Below, in pieces: positions 1 through 8,717 of a stretch of DNA of 64,000 nucleotides (the stretch's first letter is position 1; every line of letters begins with the position of its first letter). The DNA comes from CBDBIK01 sp965206145. GTDB lineage: Bacteria > Pseudomonadota > Alphaproteobacteria > TMED109. The notes below the pieces were generated by a model that was given only the letters and a program-made list of their open reading frames with translations, searched no databases and was not told the origin of the DNA. Location: the NCBI GenBank assembly GCA_965206145.1, contig CBDBIK010000002.1:372001-436000 (forward strand), read 5' to 3'. A program made the position numbers and the translations under genes.

Positions 1-745
1 CCTCCAGTGTCCGCCCGATCTCTCGCTCGGCAAGGTCAGCAGCATCGGCATCTTCAAGGAACAGTTCGATTTGTGTCGCTTTGCCGTCTGTACGGAAAAA
101 GGAACTAGCGTCTTCGAGGGACAGGAACAGTAACCCTGAATCGTACTCGAACATGCCGACCTCGAAGGTCGCCGCGACCGTGTAGGTGCGCACCCGGGGA
201 ATCGTTCCGATGACGGTCGCTGCACCGTCTGGGTGAAGCAAGGTGATCTCGCCGCCAACACTAATACCAAGAGCTTGGGCAAGACGACTGCCGACCACTA
301 CAGTTCCCGGTTCCCTGAAATCCACAAGTGATCCCGCGACAATGTTTTCGGCAACGAGATCACGACGAAAAAGATCATCAGGAATTATGCCGCGGACGAT
401 CACACCGCTTGCCCCTCCTGGCGAGGTAGCCATTGCTTGAGCTTCGATTTCGGGAAAGATATCGACCACGCCCGAAAGTGTCCGAAGTTCACCGACGAGT
501 GTGCCGTGATCGGCAATAGTTTTCTCGCCTGCGTTAGGGTGCACAATAACGTGGCCGTTCACGCCGACAATTCGATCGACGAGCTGGGTGTGAAAGCCAT
601 TCATCACCGACATAACGACAATCAACGTCGCAACACCAAGGGTGATTCCGATCAGCGAGAAGCCTGCAACAACAGAAATGAATCCCTCTTCGCGGCGTGC
701 TCGCAGGTAACGCCAGGCAATCCAGAACTCGAAATGGGAATTCAC
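1..745 (-). CDS. lolC: Lipoprotein-releasing ABC transporter permease LolC/LolE (3' part outside window)
   Basis: Inner-membrane permease of the LolCDE machine that pulls outer-membrane lipoproteins out of the inner membrane for LolA. The frame is open for 248 codons from a GTG at 745 to the window edge. It begins VNSHFEFWIAWRYLRARR, the usual N-terminus of the family, then a hydrophobic segment at about residues 24-46 ending in VVMSVMNGF, then the start of the periplasmic domain. The GTG overlaps the proS stop (GTGA), so translation is probably coupled. The proS-lolC order is common in alphaproteobacteria, where lolD usually follows. The remaining membrane segments lie outside the window. 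LolC and LolE cannot be told apart from this part alone. Confidence 0.85.
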   Translation of the reverse strand, partial: MNSHFEFWIAWRYLRARREEGFISVVAGFSLIGITLGVATLIVVMSVMNGFHTQLVDRIVGVNGHVIVHPNAGEKTIADHGTLVGELRTLSGVVDIFPEIEAQAMATSPGGASGVIVRGIIPDDLFRRDLVAENIVAGSLVDFREPGTVVVGSRLAQALGISVGGEITLLHPDGAATVIGTIPRVRTYTVAATFEVGMFEYDSGLLFLSLEDASSFFRTDGKATQIELFLEDADAADLAEREIGRTLE

Positions 746-2064
746 CCGTGCGCCATTTGCGCACACGCTTCTTCAAGGGGGAGTTCACGCACCTCCCCGC
801 CCATGCGCGAACGGACCTCGACGAGACCCTTCTCCGCTCCGCGCGGACCCACCACAAACTGGCACGGCAGACCGAGTAGATCGAGATCGGCAAGCTTTGC
901 CCCACCGCGTTCGGCGCGGTCGTCGTAGAGAACTTCGATGCCTGCATTCTCGAGACAATCGTGCAATTCCCCAGCAAGTGCATCGCACTTTTTGTCATTT
1001 TGACGAAGATTGGCGATGCCTGCTGCAAACGGTGCCACGGCCTCCGGCCAGATGATTCCCCGTTCGTCGTGAAAGGCTTCGATAATGGCACCAACAAGGC
1101 GGGATATCCCGATGCCGTAAGAGCCCATCTGAACCGGGCGGCGCGTGCCGTCGGGCATGTTTACCTCCACTCCCAGTTTTTCGGAGTACTTGGTGCCGAA
1201 AAAAAAGACATGCCCCACCTCTATACCGCGCGCTTCAATGCGACGTTCCTCGGGAACTTCTTTCAAGAAGTGGTCAGGGTCGTGCATGTCGGAAGTCGCC
1301 GCATAGAAAGCGGTACGTTCCCGCACCACCTCCTCGACGGCAACAGCATCATCGTAAATCGGTCCCGGAACCTCGATCTCAATAAGCGAACGATCGCAGT
1401 AGAGTTCACTCTCTCCTGTGTCAGCAAACACAACAAACTCATGACTCATGTCGCCGCCAATCGGGCCCGATTCAGCACGAACAGGAATTGATTTAAGCCC
1501 CATCGCGTTAAAAGTACGGAGATATGCAAGGAACATGCGGTTGTACGAAACCCGTCCCGCCACCTCGTCCACGTCAAACGAATAATTGTCTTTCATCAAA
1601 AACTCACGCCCCCGCATCACACCGAAACGCGGACGAATCTCGTCCCGGAACTTCCACTGGATATGAAACAGGCTTTTCGGCAAATCCCGATAACTTTTCA
1701 GTTCCGTGGCGGCGATCTCAGATATCTGTTCTTCGTTCGTTGGCCCGTACAGCATTTCCCTACCGTGTCGGTCAACAATCCGTAGCATTTCCTCGCCGTA
1801 GTCCTCGTAGCGCCCAGATTCTTTCCAGATGTCCGCTGATTGAATTGTCGGCATCAGAACCTCCAAAGCTCCAGCCGCTTTCTGTTCGGCGCGAACGATT
1901 TCTTCGATCTTTTTCAGCACCCGAACGCCAAGGGGAAGCCAGCTGTAGATTCCCGCACTTGCCTGACGGATAAGGCCCGCGCGAAGCATCAGCCGATGCG
2001 AGGCAATGCTCGCATCGGCAGGCACATCCCTTTGCGTAGGGAGGAAAAAACGCGTCCACAGCAC
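742..2064 (-). CDS. proS: Prolyl-tRNA synthetase, short form without editing insert
   Basis: Charges tRNA-Pro with proline in the cytoplasm. At 440 residues it matches the short alphaproteobacterial form, against about 570 for the E. coli type that carries the INS editing domain between motifs 2 and 3. Class II motifs are visible: RPRFGVMRGREFLMKD (motif 2, about residues 142-157) and GSYGIGISRLVGAIIE (motif 3, about 318-333), followed by the anticodon-binding domain up to the C-terminus. The ATG at 2064 gives the expected start MLWTRFFLPTQRDVPADA. The lolC start overlaps its stop. It is divergent from the MucR-like gene, with about 280 bases between them that hold both promoters. Confidence 0.95.
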   Translation of the reverse strand: MLWTRFFLPTQRDVPADASIASHRLMLRAGLIRQASAGIYSWLPLGVRVLKKIEEIVRAEQKAAGALEVLMPTIQSADIWKESGRYEDYGEEMLRIVDRHGREMLYGPTNEEQISEIAATELKSYRDLPKSLFHIQWKFRDEIRPRFGVMRGREFLMKDNYSFDVDEVAGRVSYNRMFLAYLRTFNAMGLKSIPVRAESGPIGGDMSHEFVVFADTGESELYCDRSLIEIEVPGPIYDDAVAVEEVVRERTAFYAATSDMHDPDHFLKEVPEERRIEARGIEVGHVFFFGTKYSEKLGVEVNMPDGTRRPVQMGSYGIGISRLVGAIIEAFHDERGIIWPEAVAPFAAGIANLRQNDKKCDALAGELHDCLENAGIEVLYDDRAERGGAKLADLDLLGLPCQFVVGPRGAEKGLVEVRSRMGGEVRELPLEEACAQMAHG

Positions 2065-2340
2065 GAGACAGATTCCGGGAAGGATTGGATTACCTCAGAC
2101 TCCGACACTGTAGGGCTCCATGCGTGCACTGACAACCAAACAGGAGATGCGATCACGACCGTCGTCTTGAAATGTCATCGGAAATGAGCACCCCAATTCG
2201 TATTGCCAATTTCGTATTGATTCATTCATACTTGGAGTTTGACTTCTGCAAGAAAAAGATTTATTCACAGGGTCGGAAGCTGGTTCATCTCGAAGAGAAG
2301 AGAGACCTGGCTAAAAAAATTGAGAAAGAAAAATCAAACC

Positions 2341-2892
2341 ATGCCTGTTGCAAGTAAAAATTCTAAACTCGAGATCATGAGCAATATTGTTGTCACATAT
2401 CTCAATAACAACAAACTCTCCGCTAAAGCAGTTCCAACCCTGATTCGTTCGGTGCAAGACGCTTTGAACGAAAGCTCCACCACACAGAGTATCGCCCCGG
2501 AAAAAGTCACACCTGCAAAGCGAAGGGGAAGACCGCCTATGAAGCGTCGTGGCAGACCTCCCAAGATAGCGGTGGAAACCGTCGCAAAAAAAGCTCAGAC
2601 GACTGTGCAATCTCCCGGAATTTTCCCTGCAGTGCCCGTCAGCAAATCGCTTACCGACGACTACTTGATTTGTCTTGAGGACGGCAAGCAGCTGAAAATG
2701 CTGAAACGGTATTTGCGAACGCGCTACCAAATGACTCCGGATCGGTATAGGAAGAAGTGGGGACTTCCAGATACCTATCCGATGGTCGCTCCTAACTACG
2801 CCAAACGTCGTTCGGCACTCGCCAGAAATATGGGTCTTGGACAAAAAGGCATAGCAGCACGCAGACGAAAGGCCGGCACACAGAAAAAATAA
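2341..2892 (+). CDS. MucR/Ros-family regulator with two AT-hooks and degenerate zinc ligands
   Basis: Probable nucleoid-type transcription factor of the MucR/Ros family, 183 residues. The ATG at 2341 is preferred over an in-frame start at 2239 because a purine-rich GAGAAAGAAA lies just ahead. The C-terminal DNA-binding domain is clear: ICLEDGKQLKMLKRYL, MTPDRYRKKWGLPDTYPMVA and ARNMGLGQKG. In Ros the zinc ligands are Cys-Cys-His-His; here the four positions read Cys111, Asp114, Tyr124 and Tyr129, so zinc binding is doubtful. A basic linker carries two RGRPP AT-hook cores at residues 62-66 and 70-74, which a usual MucR of about 140-150 residues lacks. The N-terminal region keeps the oligomerising helix. 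Target genes cannot be inferred. Confidence 0.85.
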   Translation: MPVASKNSKLEIMSNIVVTYLNNNKLSAKAVPTLIRSVQDALNESSTTQSIAPEKVTPAKRRGRPPMKRRGRPPKIAVETVAKKAQTTVQSPGIFPAVPVSKSLTDDYLICLEDGKQLKMLKRYLRTRYQMTPDRYRKKWGLPDTYPMVAPNYAKRRSALARNMGLGQKGIAARRRKAGTQKK

Positions 2893-3281
2893 AAGAAGAA
2901 CCATTCCTAGATGGTTTCCATCATAAGGCCATGGAAGACGCTGCGAAATAAATGTGTTCGTCGTTCAGGGATTTTTGAACTAAAATTCACGGGATTGCGC
3001 AACACTTTGCGGCCGATCTGACAGCGCTCAAGTTGCCTGGTTGTCCCGCCTGAACCGCAAAATCGTCAACCGTTTTCACAGTGCTCTGCTTGAGAGAGCA
3101 CTGTGAGCCTGCGAGGCACAGCGCTCGAGGTTTGAGATCGTTGAGGTGTCGATGAAAGTTTTTGTGGAGCAGACAGCACGACAGGCAAATCTATAATGAG
3201 ATCGTAACTAACTGCTCAAAATCCATACCGCACGGAATTACGCGGCAAAGTGGGCGCTAACTCCGCCGCCAACTTGAACAG
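2893..3281. other. Intergenic region without a gene
   Basis: I see no coding sequence here. An imperfect hairpin (AACCAT, 6-base loop, ATGGTT) lies about 8 bases after the MucR-like stop codon and could be a weak terminator, although no T-run follows it. A second, much stronger inverted repeat at 3077-3105 is listed separately. Confidence 0.5.
3077..3105. repeat. Perfect 11-bp inverted repeat (hairpin)
   Basis: CACAGTGCTCT and its exact reverse complement AGAGCACTGTG are separated by 7 bases. One more A-T pair extends the stem at the outside. No T-run follows on either strand, so it is not a classical terminator. It could be a protein-binding palindrome or part of a transposable-element relic, since an IS1595 fragment begins about 180 bases away. 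Confidence 0.6.
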
Positions 3282-3516
3282 TTGAGGGCTAACAGGTTGA
3301 TCAACCTTGGCTACGGACACTGTCGCGTCGATCATTCGAAGGACGAATTCGCGCGAGGACATGTTCGCATCAATGGGATAGAAGGATTTTGGGGTTTGAC
3401 AAGGGTTATAGCTGGTAACGCTCAAAGGATTGCCAAAACAAACCTTCCATTTACATCTCAAAGAAATCGAATAATATTATGATCACCAGAATTCAAATAA
3501 GTACAAAGTCCCGTAA
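3282..3516 (+). pseudogene. Relic of an IS1595-family (ISXO2-like) transposase, C-terminal part
   Basis: The frame from 3282 reads INLGYGHCRVDHSK, then DEFARGHVRINGIEGFW, which matches the DDE core of IS1595/ISXO2 transposases around the conserved H-x-N-x-IE-x-FW motif. After a frameshift near 3440 the family C-terminus continues as TFHLHLKEIE, a stop, then YYDHQNSNKYKV. The 5' part, the inverted terminal repeats and the start are absent or unrecognisable. A second, independently decayed copy of the same family lies at 11850-12127 on the other strand. Function is lost. Confidence 0.65.
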
Positions 3517-3611
3517 ACGATCTAGGAGCCACCTCAGCTAGTCATAAACCAAGAAGAAAGAAGTAAAACACACAAGAGCTTGCACCATTCCACCACGGCC
3601 TGGAATTTTTT

Positions 3612-4835
3612 TCAGGCTGCTTTTTTCGCCAACCCAAGATCGTTCCATACTGATATCATCGCAGACTCAAGTGCGTCCATCATCATATCATCGTGAAGCG
3701 GCGACGGCGTAAAGCGGAGGCGTTCCGTTCCCCGTCGCACCGTCGGATAATTAATCGGCTGCACATAAATCCCGTGCTCCGAAATCAGCAAATCGCTTGC
3801 CTGCTTGCAGAGAACGGGATCTCCCACGAGAACCGGGACGATATGACTCTCGTTCATCATCACCGGGATCCCTACCTGCAGAAGACGTCGCCGGAGTTCA
3901 CCGGCTCGTTCCTGATGAGTTGTGCGCAGTTCAGGGTGTTTTTTCAGGTAGCGCACGGAGGCCAGTGCACCAGCAGTAACCGCCGGCGGCAAAGACGTGG
4001 TAAAAATGAATCCAGACGAGTAGGAACGGACCAGATCCACGAGTTCTTTCCTGGCGGCGATGTAGCCGCCCATGACACCAAACGCCTTGGCGAGGGTTCC
4101 CTCGATCACATCGATGCGATGCATCAAACCTAGTTTCTCGGCGATCCCTCCACCGCGAGCGCCGTACATCCCGACCGCGTGCACCTCGTCAAGGTAAGTC
4201 AGCGCGTCGTGGTTCGAGGCCACGTCACACAGATCCTCGATCGGTGCGATGTCGCCATCCATCGAATAAACCGATTCGAAGGCAACGATCTTCGGGACGT
4301 CAGGACCTATCTCCGAGAGTAAACGGTCGAGATGCTCGGGATCGTTGTGACGGAAAATCAGTTTACGGGCACCGCTTGCGCGGATGCCCTGGATCATCGA
4401 AGCGTGATTGAAGGCGTCTGACACCACAACACACCCCGGAAGCACAGATGCAAGCGTGCTGAGTGTCGCTTCGTTCGAGATATAGCCCGAGGTAAAAAGA
4501 AGCGCACACTCCTTGCTGTGGAGATCGGCCAGTTCCTCCTCGAGAAGCACATGGTAGTGAGTGGTGCCCGAAATATTTCGGGTGCCGCCTGAGCCTGCAC
4601 CGGCTTCGTTGATAGCCTGGCACATAGCACTCGTCACCTCAGAGTTCTGTCCCATTCCCAGATAGTCATTTGAGCACCAGACGATGACTTCCCTGTCAGG
4701 AGATTTGGCTCCCTCGGGATAGTGTTCCGCTCGCGGGAAACACGTCGCACGCCGCCGGATGTCCCTGAACACCCGATAGCGACCTTCGTCCCTCAGGGCT
4801 TGCAGCGTGTTTGCGAAAAAGCCGTAGTAGTCCAC
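3612..4835 (-). CDS. hemA: 5-aminolevulinate synthase
   Basis: PLP enzyme that condenses glycine with succinyl-CoA to 5-aminolevulinate, the first step of heme and tetrapyrrole synthesis by the C4 pathway of alphaproteobacteria. The 407-residue length is normal. Landmarks: MDYYGFFANTLQALRDEGRY at the N-terminus, CSNDYLGMG (about 54-62), GSGGTRNISGT (81-91), DEVHAVGMYG (216-225), and GTLAKAFGVMGGY with the PLP-binding Lys at about 250. It follows a TRAP receptor gene by 24 bases with an AGGAG-type ribosome site between, so the two are probably cotranscribed. Its substrate succinyl-CoA is made by the sucABCD products encoded at the other end of the window. Confidence 0.96.
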   Translation of the reverse strand: MDYYGFFANTLQALRDEGRYRVFRDIRRRATCFPRAEHYPEGAKSPDREVIVWCSNDYLGMGQNSEVTSAMCQAINEAGAGSGGTRNISGTTHYHVLLEEELADLHSKECALLFTSGYISNEATLSTLASVLPGCVVVSDAFNHASMIQGIRASGARKLIFRHNDPEHLDRLLSEIGPDVPKIVAFESVYSMDGDIAPIEDLCDVASNHDALTYLDEVHAVGMYGARGGGIAEKLGLMHRIDVIEGTLAKAFGVMGGYIAARKELVDLVRSYSSGFIFTTSLPPAVTAGALASVRYLKKHPELRTTHQERAGELRRRLLQVGIPVMMNESHIVPVLVGDPVLCKQASDLLISEHGIYVQPINYPTVRRGTERLRFTPSPLHDDMMMDALESAMISVWNDLGLAKKAA

Positions 4836-4859
4836 GGGAACTGCTCCTGCTCGGGTTCC

Positions 4860-5960
4860 CTAGCGCAGGTACCCGTATTCCGACCAGGTTTTGTAGTCCT
4901 CATGGAAGGAAAAATAGGACTCCGCGATCCGTGCAAAATCGGTATTCTTTGCCGATTCTTCCGCAACGACCTCGTCCCAGCCCTTCCTCATGGCCTCCAA
5001 GATTTCTGGCGACCAAGTGTGAAACTGGACGCCCTTGCTTTCCAATTCCTTCAGTGCCGCTGCCTGTGCCGCCTCGCCGAGAGCGGCACCTTGGACAAAG
5101 TTTTCCTTGCACACAGCCTCAATCTGGGCTTGTTGGACAGGAGTGAGTTCGTTCCAGCGATCAATCGCGACCAGTAGCTCGAAGAGACTTGTCTGCTGGT
5201 GCCAGCCCGGGAAGTAATAATGCTTGGCAATCTGGTGAAAACCTTGGCTGAGATCAATGACCGGCATCGAGTACTCAGCCGCATCAATCGTCCCGAGTTC
5301 AAGGGCGGGGTAGATGTCACCGCCGGCAAGCAGTTGGGTTGAGACGCCCAGTTTCTCCATGACACGGGCTCCGAGCCCAAAAAAACGCATCTTCAGCCCC
5401 TGGAGATCCTCAAGCGTCTTAATTTCTTCCCGAAACCATCCCGATCCTTCCGGAGAATGCAGGCCGCAATGCATGGCGTGAATGCCATGGTCTGCGTAAA
5501 GTGCGCGGTACGTTTCCTCGGCTCCGTCCGCGTACAGCCACGCAAGGTACTCACCTATCCCGGGGCCAAACGGAACCGCAGTGAAGAACTGAAGCGCAGG
5601 AATCTTTCCCGCCCAGTAGCCTGACGTGGACCAAGCCGCATCAATCGCCCCTTGCGAAACCGCATCGAACATTTCCAACGGCGGGACCAGCGCATTCGGT
5701 TCAAAAAATTGAAGCCGAACAGAGCCACCCGTCACCTCTTCGATGCGGTCAACGAGGTGTACTCCGAGTTCACCCTGGATTGGCCATTGGCTCCCGAAAG
5801 CACTCGCCATTTTCCAGCGGACGCTTTTCATTTCGACAGAGCTGGGGCTTACTTCCACATTCTCGGCCGTCTCCGGCCCTCCGGACAACAGGCGCGCGCC
5901 TCCAAAGCCCCCGGCCAAACCGACGACAAGGACGAGCGCGATGGACGCGCCTTTACCCAT
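4860..5960 (-). CDS. TRAP transporter solute-binding protein (DctP family), orphan
   Basis: Periplasmic receptor of a tripartite ATP-independent transporter, 366 residues. An N-terminal hydrophobic stretch (residues 6-27) serves as signal or anchor. The family pattern is visible: WPIQGELGVHLVDRIEEVTG, the LKMRFFGLGARVMEKLG segment after EEIKTLEDLQG, GGDIYPALELGTIDAAEYS, and the C-terminal WDEVVAEESAKNTDF. It resembles the TakP/oxo-acid branch, but the ligand is not predictable. No DctQ or DctM membrane subunit is in the window, and the next gene is hemA. A good GAGGAGAAAG ribosome site precedes the ATG. The membrane partners must be elsewhere, or the protein works outside transport. Confidence 0.88.
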   Translation of the reverse strand: MGKGASIALVLVVGLAGGFGGARLLSGGPETAENVEVSPSSVEMKSVRWKMASAFGSQWPIQGELGVHLVDRIEEVTGGSVRLQFFEPNALVPPLEMFDAVSQGAIDAAWSTSGYWAGKIPALQFFTAVPFGPGIGEYLAWLYADGAEETYRALYADHGIHAMHCGLHSPEGSGWFREEIKTLEDLQGLKMRFFGLGARVMEKLGVSTQLLAGGDIYPALELGTIDAAEYSMPVIDLSQGFHQIAKHYYFPGWHQQTSLFELLVAIDRWNELTPVQQAQIEAVCKENFVQGAALGEAAQAAALKELESKGVQFHTWSPEILEAMRKGWDEVVAEESAKNTDFARIAESYFSFHEDYKTWSEYGYLR

Positions 5961-6043
5961 GACTTTCTCCTCGCCGCAGGGTCTGCCCTGCGCCGCTTTA
6001 TCCTAGTCTTCGGGTAGGAGCCTGGCTAGGTTCGGAGGACTTC

Positions 6044-8707
6044 TCAAGCATCCCCTTTCAGACCCACACCGGCCCCAAGAGCTGCCTGTGCGGCAGCAAG
6101 ACGGGCCACAGGAAGTCGGTAAGGAGAGCAGGAAACGTAGTCGAGACCGACTTCGTGGCAGAATGCGACGGATCGCGGGTCTCCCCCGTGCTCACCGCAG
6201 ATGCCAACCTTGAGGCCGGGACGGGCTTTGCGTCCCCGTTCGAAGGCGATCCGGATGAGTTCGCCGACGCCCTCTTCGTCCAGAGAGATAAAGGGATCAC
6301 GGGGTAGGATGCCTGCCTCGATGTAGGGCCCCAGAAAGCGACCTGAATCGTCGCGGCTGATACCAAATACCGTCTGGGTAAGATCGTTGGTTCCAAAGCT
6401 GAAAAACTCCGCACTTTCTGCGATCGAGGCGGCCGCAAGGGCTGCACGGGGAAGTTCAATCATGGTCCCAACCAGGTAATCGGGCAGGTTTCCCTTCCTG
6501 CCCGCAACCTCGGCAGCGACCCGGTCAATCCGAATCTTCAGAAAATCCACCTCGGAACGGCTAAAAACGAGCGGAAGCATGATTTCCAAATCTACCGTCG
6601 GCCCGTTCGCCGTCTCGATAAGAGCCTCGAAGATCGCTCGCGTCTGTATGTCGTAAATCTCGGGGTAGGCTACGCCAAGCCGGGAACCTCGGTGCCCGAG
6701 CATGGGGTTGGCCTCACGGAGTTCGAGAGCGCGCCGACGCACGATGTCGATGTCGCTACCGATTGCCTTTGCCACCTCGACGAGATCTGCCTCGCTTTCC
6801 GGCAGGAACTCGTGAAGCGGAGGATCCAGTAAACGCACGGTAATCGGAAGGCCGGCCATGATTCGGAACAATTCGACGAAATCGCGGCGCTGCATCGGCT
6901 CGATGCGGGCTAGTGCCTCGCGTCGGGCTTCGGGCCCGTCTGCCATGATCATCTGCCGCATGGCGAGGATGCGGTCCTCGTCAAAGAACATGTGCTCGGT
7001 ACGGCAAAGACCGATCCCCTCCGCGCCAAACCGCAGCGCGGCCTCGGCATCCGTCGGTGTCTCGGCGTTGGCGCGGACCCGAAGGAGGCGTGCCTCGTCC
7101 GCCCAGCCCATCAGCTCATGAAACGAATCCGGGAGATCGGGATCGATCGTCGCCACTTCACCGAGCATCACGGCCCCGGTTGATCCATCGATGGTAATGC
7201 GTTCCCCCTCGCGGATTATTTCTTTGCCTGCACGGGCCGTGCGGGAGGAATAGTCGACGGAAAGGCTGCTCGCGCCGACCACGCAGGGGCGGCCCATGCC
7301 GCGGGCAACAACGGCGGCATGGCTCGTCTGCCCTCCCCGGCTGGTGAGAATGCCGACGGACGCGTGCATACCATGAATATCCTCCGGGCTCGTCTCGGCC
7401 CGTACTAAGATCACGCTCTCCCCTTTTGATGCGCGCTGTTCGGCCTCGTTGGCCCCGAATACGGCGATCCCTGAGGCGGCACCTGGAGAGGCTGGGAGGC
7501 CGTCAGCGACGACTTGCGTATTCGCTGAGGGATCAAGCATGGGGTGCAGGATTTGGTCGAGGCTTGCGGGCGTGATCCGTCGAATGGCGTCGGCACGCTC
7601 GATCAGGCCTTCGTGCACCATGTCGACGGCAATGCGCAATGCTGCCCGCGTGGTCCGTTTGCCGCTCCGGGTCTGGAGAATCCAGAGCTTCCCCTCTTGG
7701 ACCGTGAACTCAATGTCCTGCATGTCACGGTAGTGCTTCTCGAGATGGAAGAAGACGTCCGAGAGTTCGGCAAACGCTTTCGGCATCTCCGACTCCATCG
7801 ATATTTTGCCGCCATCGGCGGCGGTGAGCGGGCACGGCGTGCGGATACCTGCCACCACGTCCTCGCCCTGGGCGTTCATGAGGTACTCGCCGTAGAATTC
7901 GGACTCACCCGAAGAGGGATTGCGAGTGAAGGCAACGCCAGTACAGCATTCCTCGCCCATATTTCCGAACACCATGGCCTGCACATTGACGGCGGTACCG
8001 GACGAATCCAGGATCCCGTGGAGGCGTCGATAAGTGACCGCCCGGTTGTTTCCCCAGCTTGCGAAAACCGCACTGATCGCATTCCAGAGCTGCTCGCGGG
8101 GATCTTCCGGGAAAAAGGACGAGGTCCGCGCCTTCACGAGATCGCGGTAGCGTTCGATCACCCCAAGCCAATCGGTTGCTGAGAATTCCGTGTCGAGGTC
8201 GATGCCCCGATCCGCTTTGGCATCGTCGAGAATCTCTTCGAATTCCTGGTGTGGTACTCCAAGCACCACATCGCCATACATCTGGATGAAACGGCGGTGG
8301 CTATCAGCAGCAAAACGAGCATCGCCGCTTGCCCGGGCAAGCCCCTCGCGAGTAGCGTCGTTTAGCCCCAGGTTAAGAACCGTGTCCATCATTCCCGGCA
8401 TTGAAACCGGGGCACCTGACCGGACGGACACAAGCAAAGGATGTTCGGCGTCTCCGAAGCGTGCGCCTGCGATTTTCTCTACGTGTGCAAGTGCTTTTTC
8501 CACCTCGCTCTCGAGATCGTCGGGGAGCTTGCCATTGCGAGAGGCGTGATGAGTGCAGGCCTCGGTCGTGATCGTGAAGCCGGGCGGCACAGAAAGCCCC
8601 AGCCCGTTCATCTCGGCAAGATTCGCGCCCTTGCCGCCGAGAAGGTCGCGCATCGAAGCACGACCCTCGGCCCGACCACCGCCGAACGTGTAAACCCACT
8701 TTGTCAT
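6044..8707 (-). CDS. ppdK: Pyruvate, phosphate dikinase
   Basis: Interconverts pyruvate, ATP and phosphate with phosphoenolpyruvate, AMP and pyrophosphate. The 887 residues are standard. Order of domains: the ATP-grasp nucleotide-binding part starting GGKGANLAEMNGLGLSVPPG; the phosphohistidine domain with GGQTSHAAVVARGMGRPCVVG, whose His is the phosphorylated residue; and the TIM-barrel PEP domain with RTEHMF and GICGEHGGDPRSVAFC, containing the catalytic Cys. It starts 10 bases after the glyS stop, so glyQ-glyS-ppdK form one operon, an arrangement repeated in many alphaproteobacteria. Confidence 0.96.
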   Translation of the reverse strand: MTKWVYTFGGGRAEGRASMRDLLGGKGANLAEMNGLGLSVPPGFTITTEACTHHASRNGKLPDDLESEVEKALAHVEKIAGARFGDAEHPLLVSVRSGAPVSMPGMMDTVLNLGLNDATREGLARASGDARFAADSHRRFIQMYGDVVLGVPHQEFEEILDDAKADRGIDLDTEFSATDWLGVIERYRDLVKARTSSFFPEDPREQLWNAISAVFASWGNNRAVTYRRLHGILDSSGTAVNVQAMVFGNMGEECCTGVAFTRNPSSGESEFYGEYLMNAQGEDVVAGIRTPCPLTAADGGKISMESEMPKAFAELSDVFFHLEKHYRDMQDIEFTVQEGKLWILQTRSGKRTTRAALRIAVDMVHEGLIERADAIRRITPASLDQILHPMLDPSANTQVVADGLPASPGAASGIAVFGANEAEQRASKGESVILVRAETSPEDIHGMHASVGILTSRGGQTSHAAVVARGMGRPCVVGASSLSVDYSSRTARAGKEIIREGERITIDGSTGAVMLGEVATIDPDLPDSFHELMGWADEARLLRVRANAETPTDAEAALRFGAEGIGLCRTEHMFFDEDRILAMRQMIMADGPEARREALARIEPMQRRDFVELFRIMAGLPITVRLLDPPLHEFLPESEADLVEVAKAIGSDIDIVRRRALELREANPMLGHRGSRLGVAYPEIYDIQTRAIFEALIETANGPTVDLEIMLPLVFSRSEVDFLKIRIDRVAAEVAGRKGNLPDYLVGTMIELPRAALAAASIAESAEFFSFGTNDLTQTVFGISRDDSGRFLGPYIEAGILPRDPFISLDEEGVGELIRIAFERGRKARPGLKVGICGEHGGDPRSVAFCHEVGLDYVSCSPYRLPVARLAAAQAALGAGVGLKGDA

Positions 8708-8717
8708 TGCGAACGGC

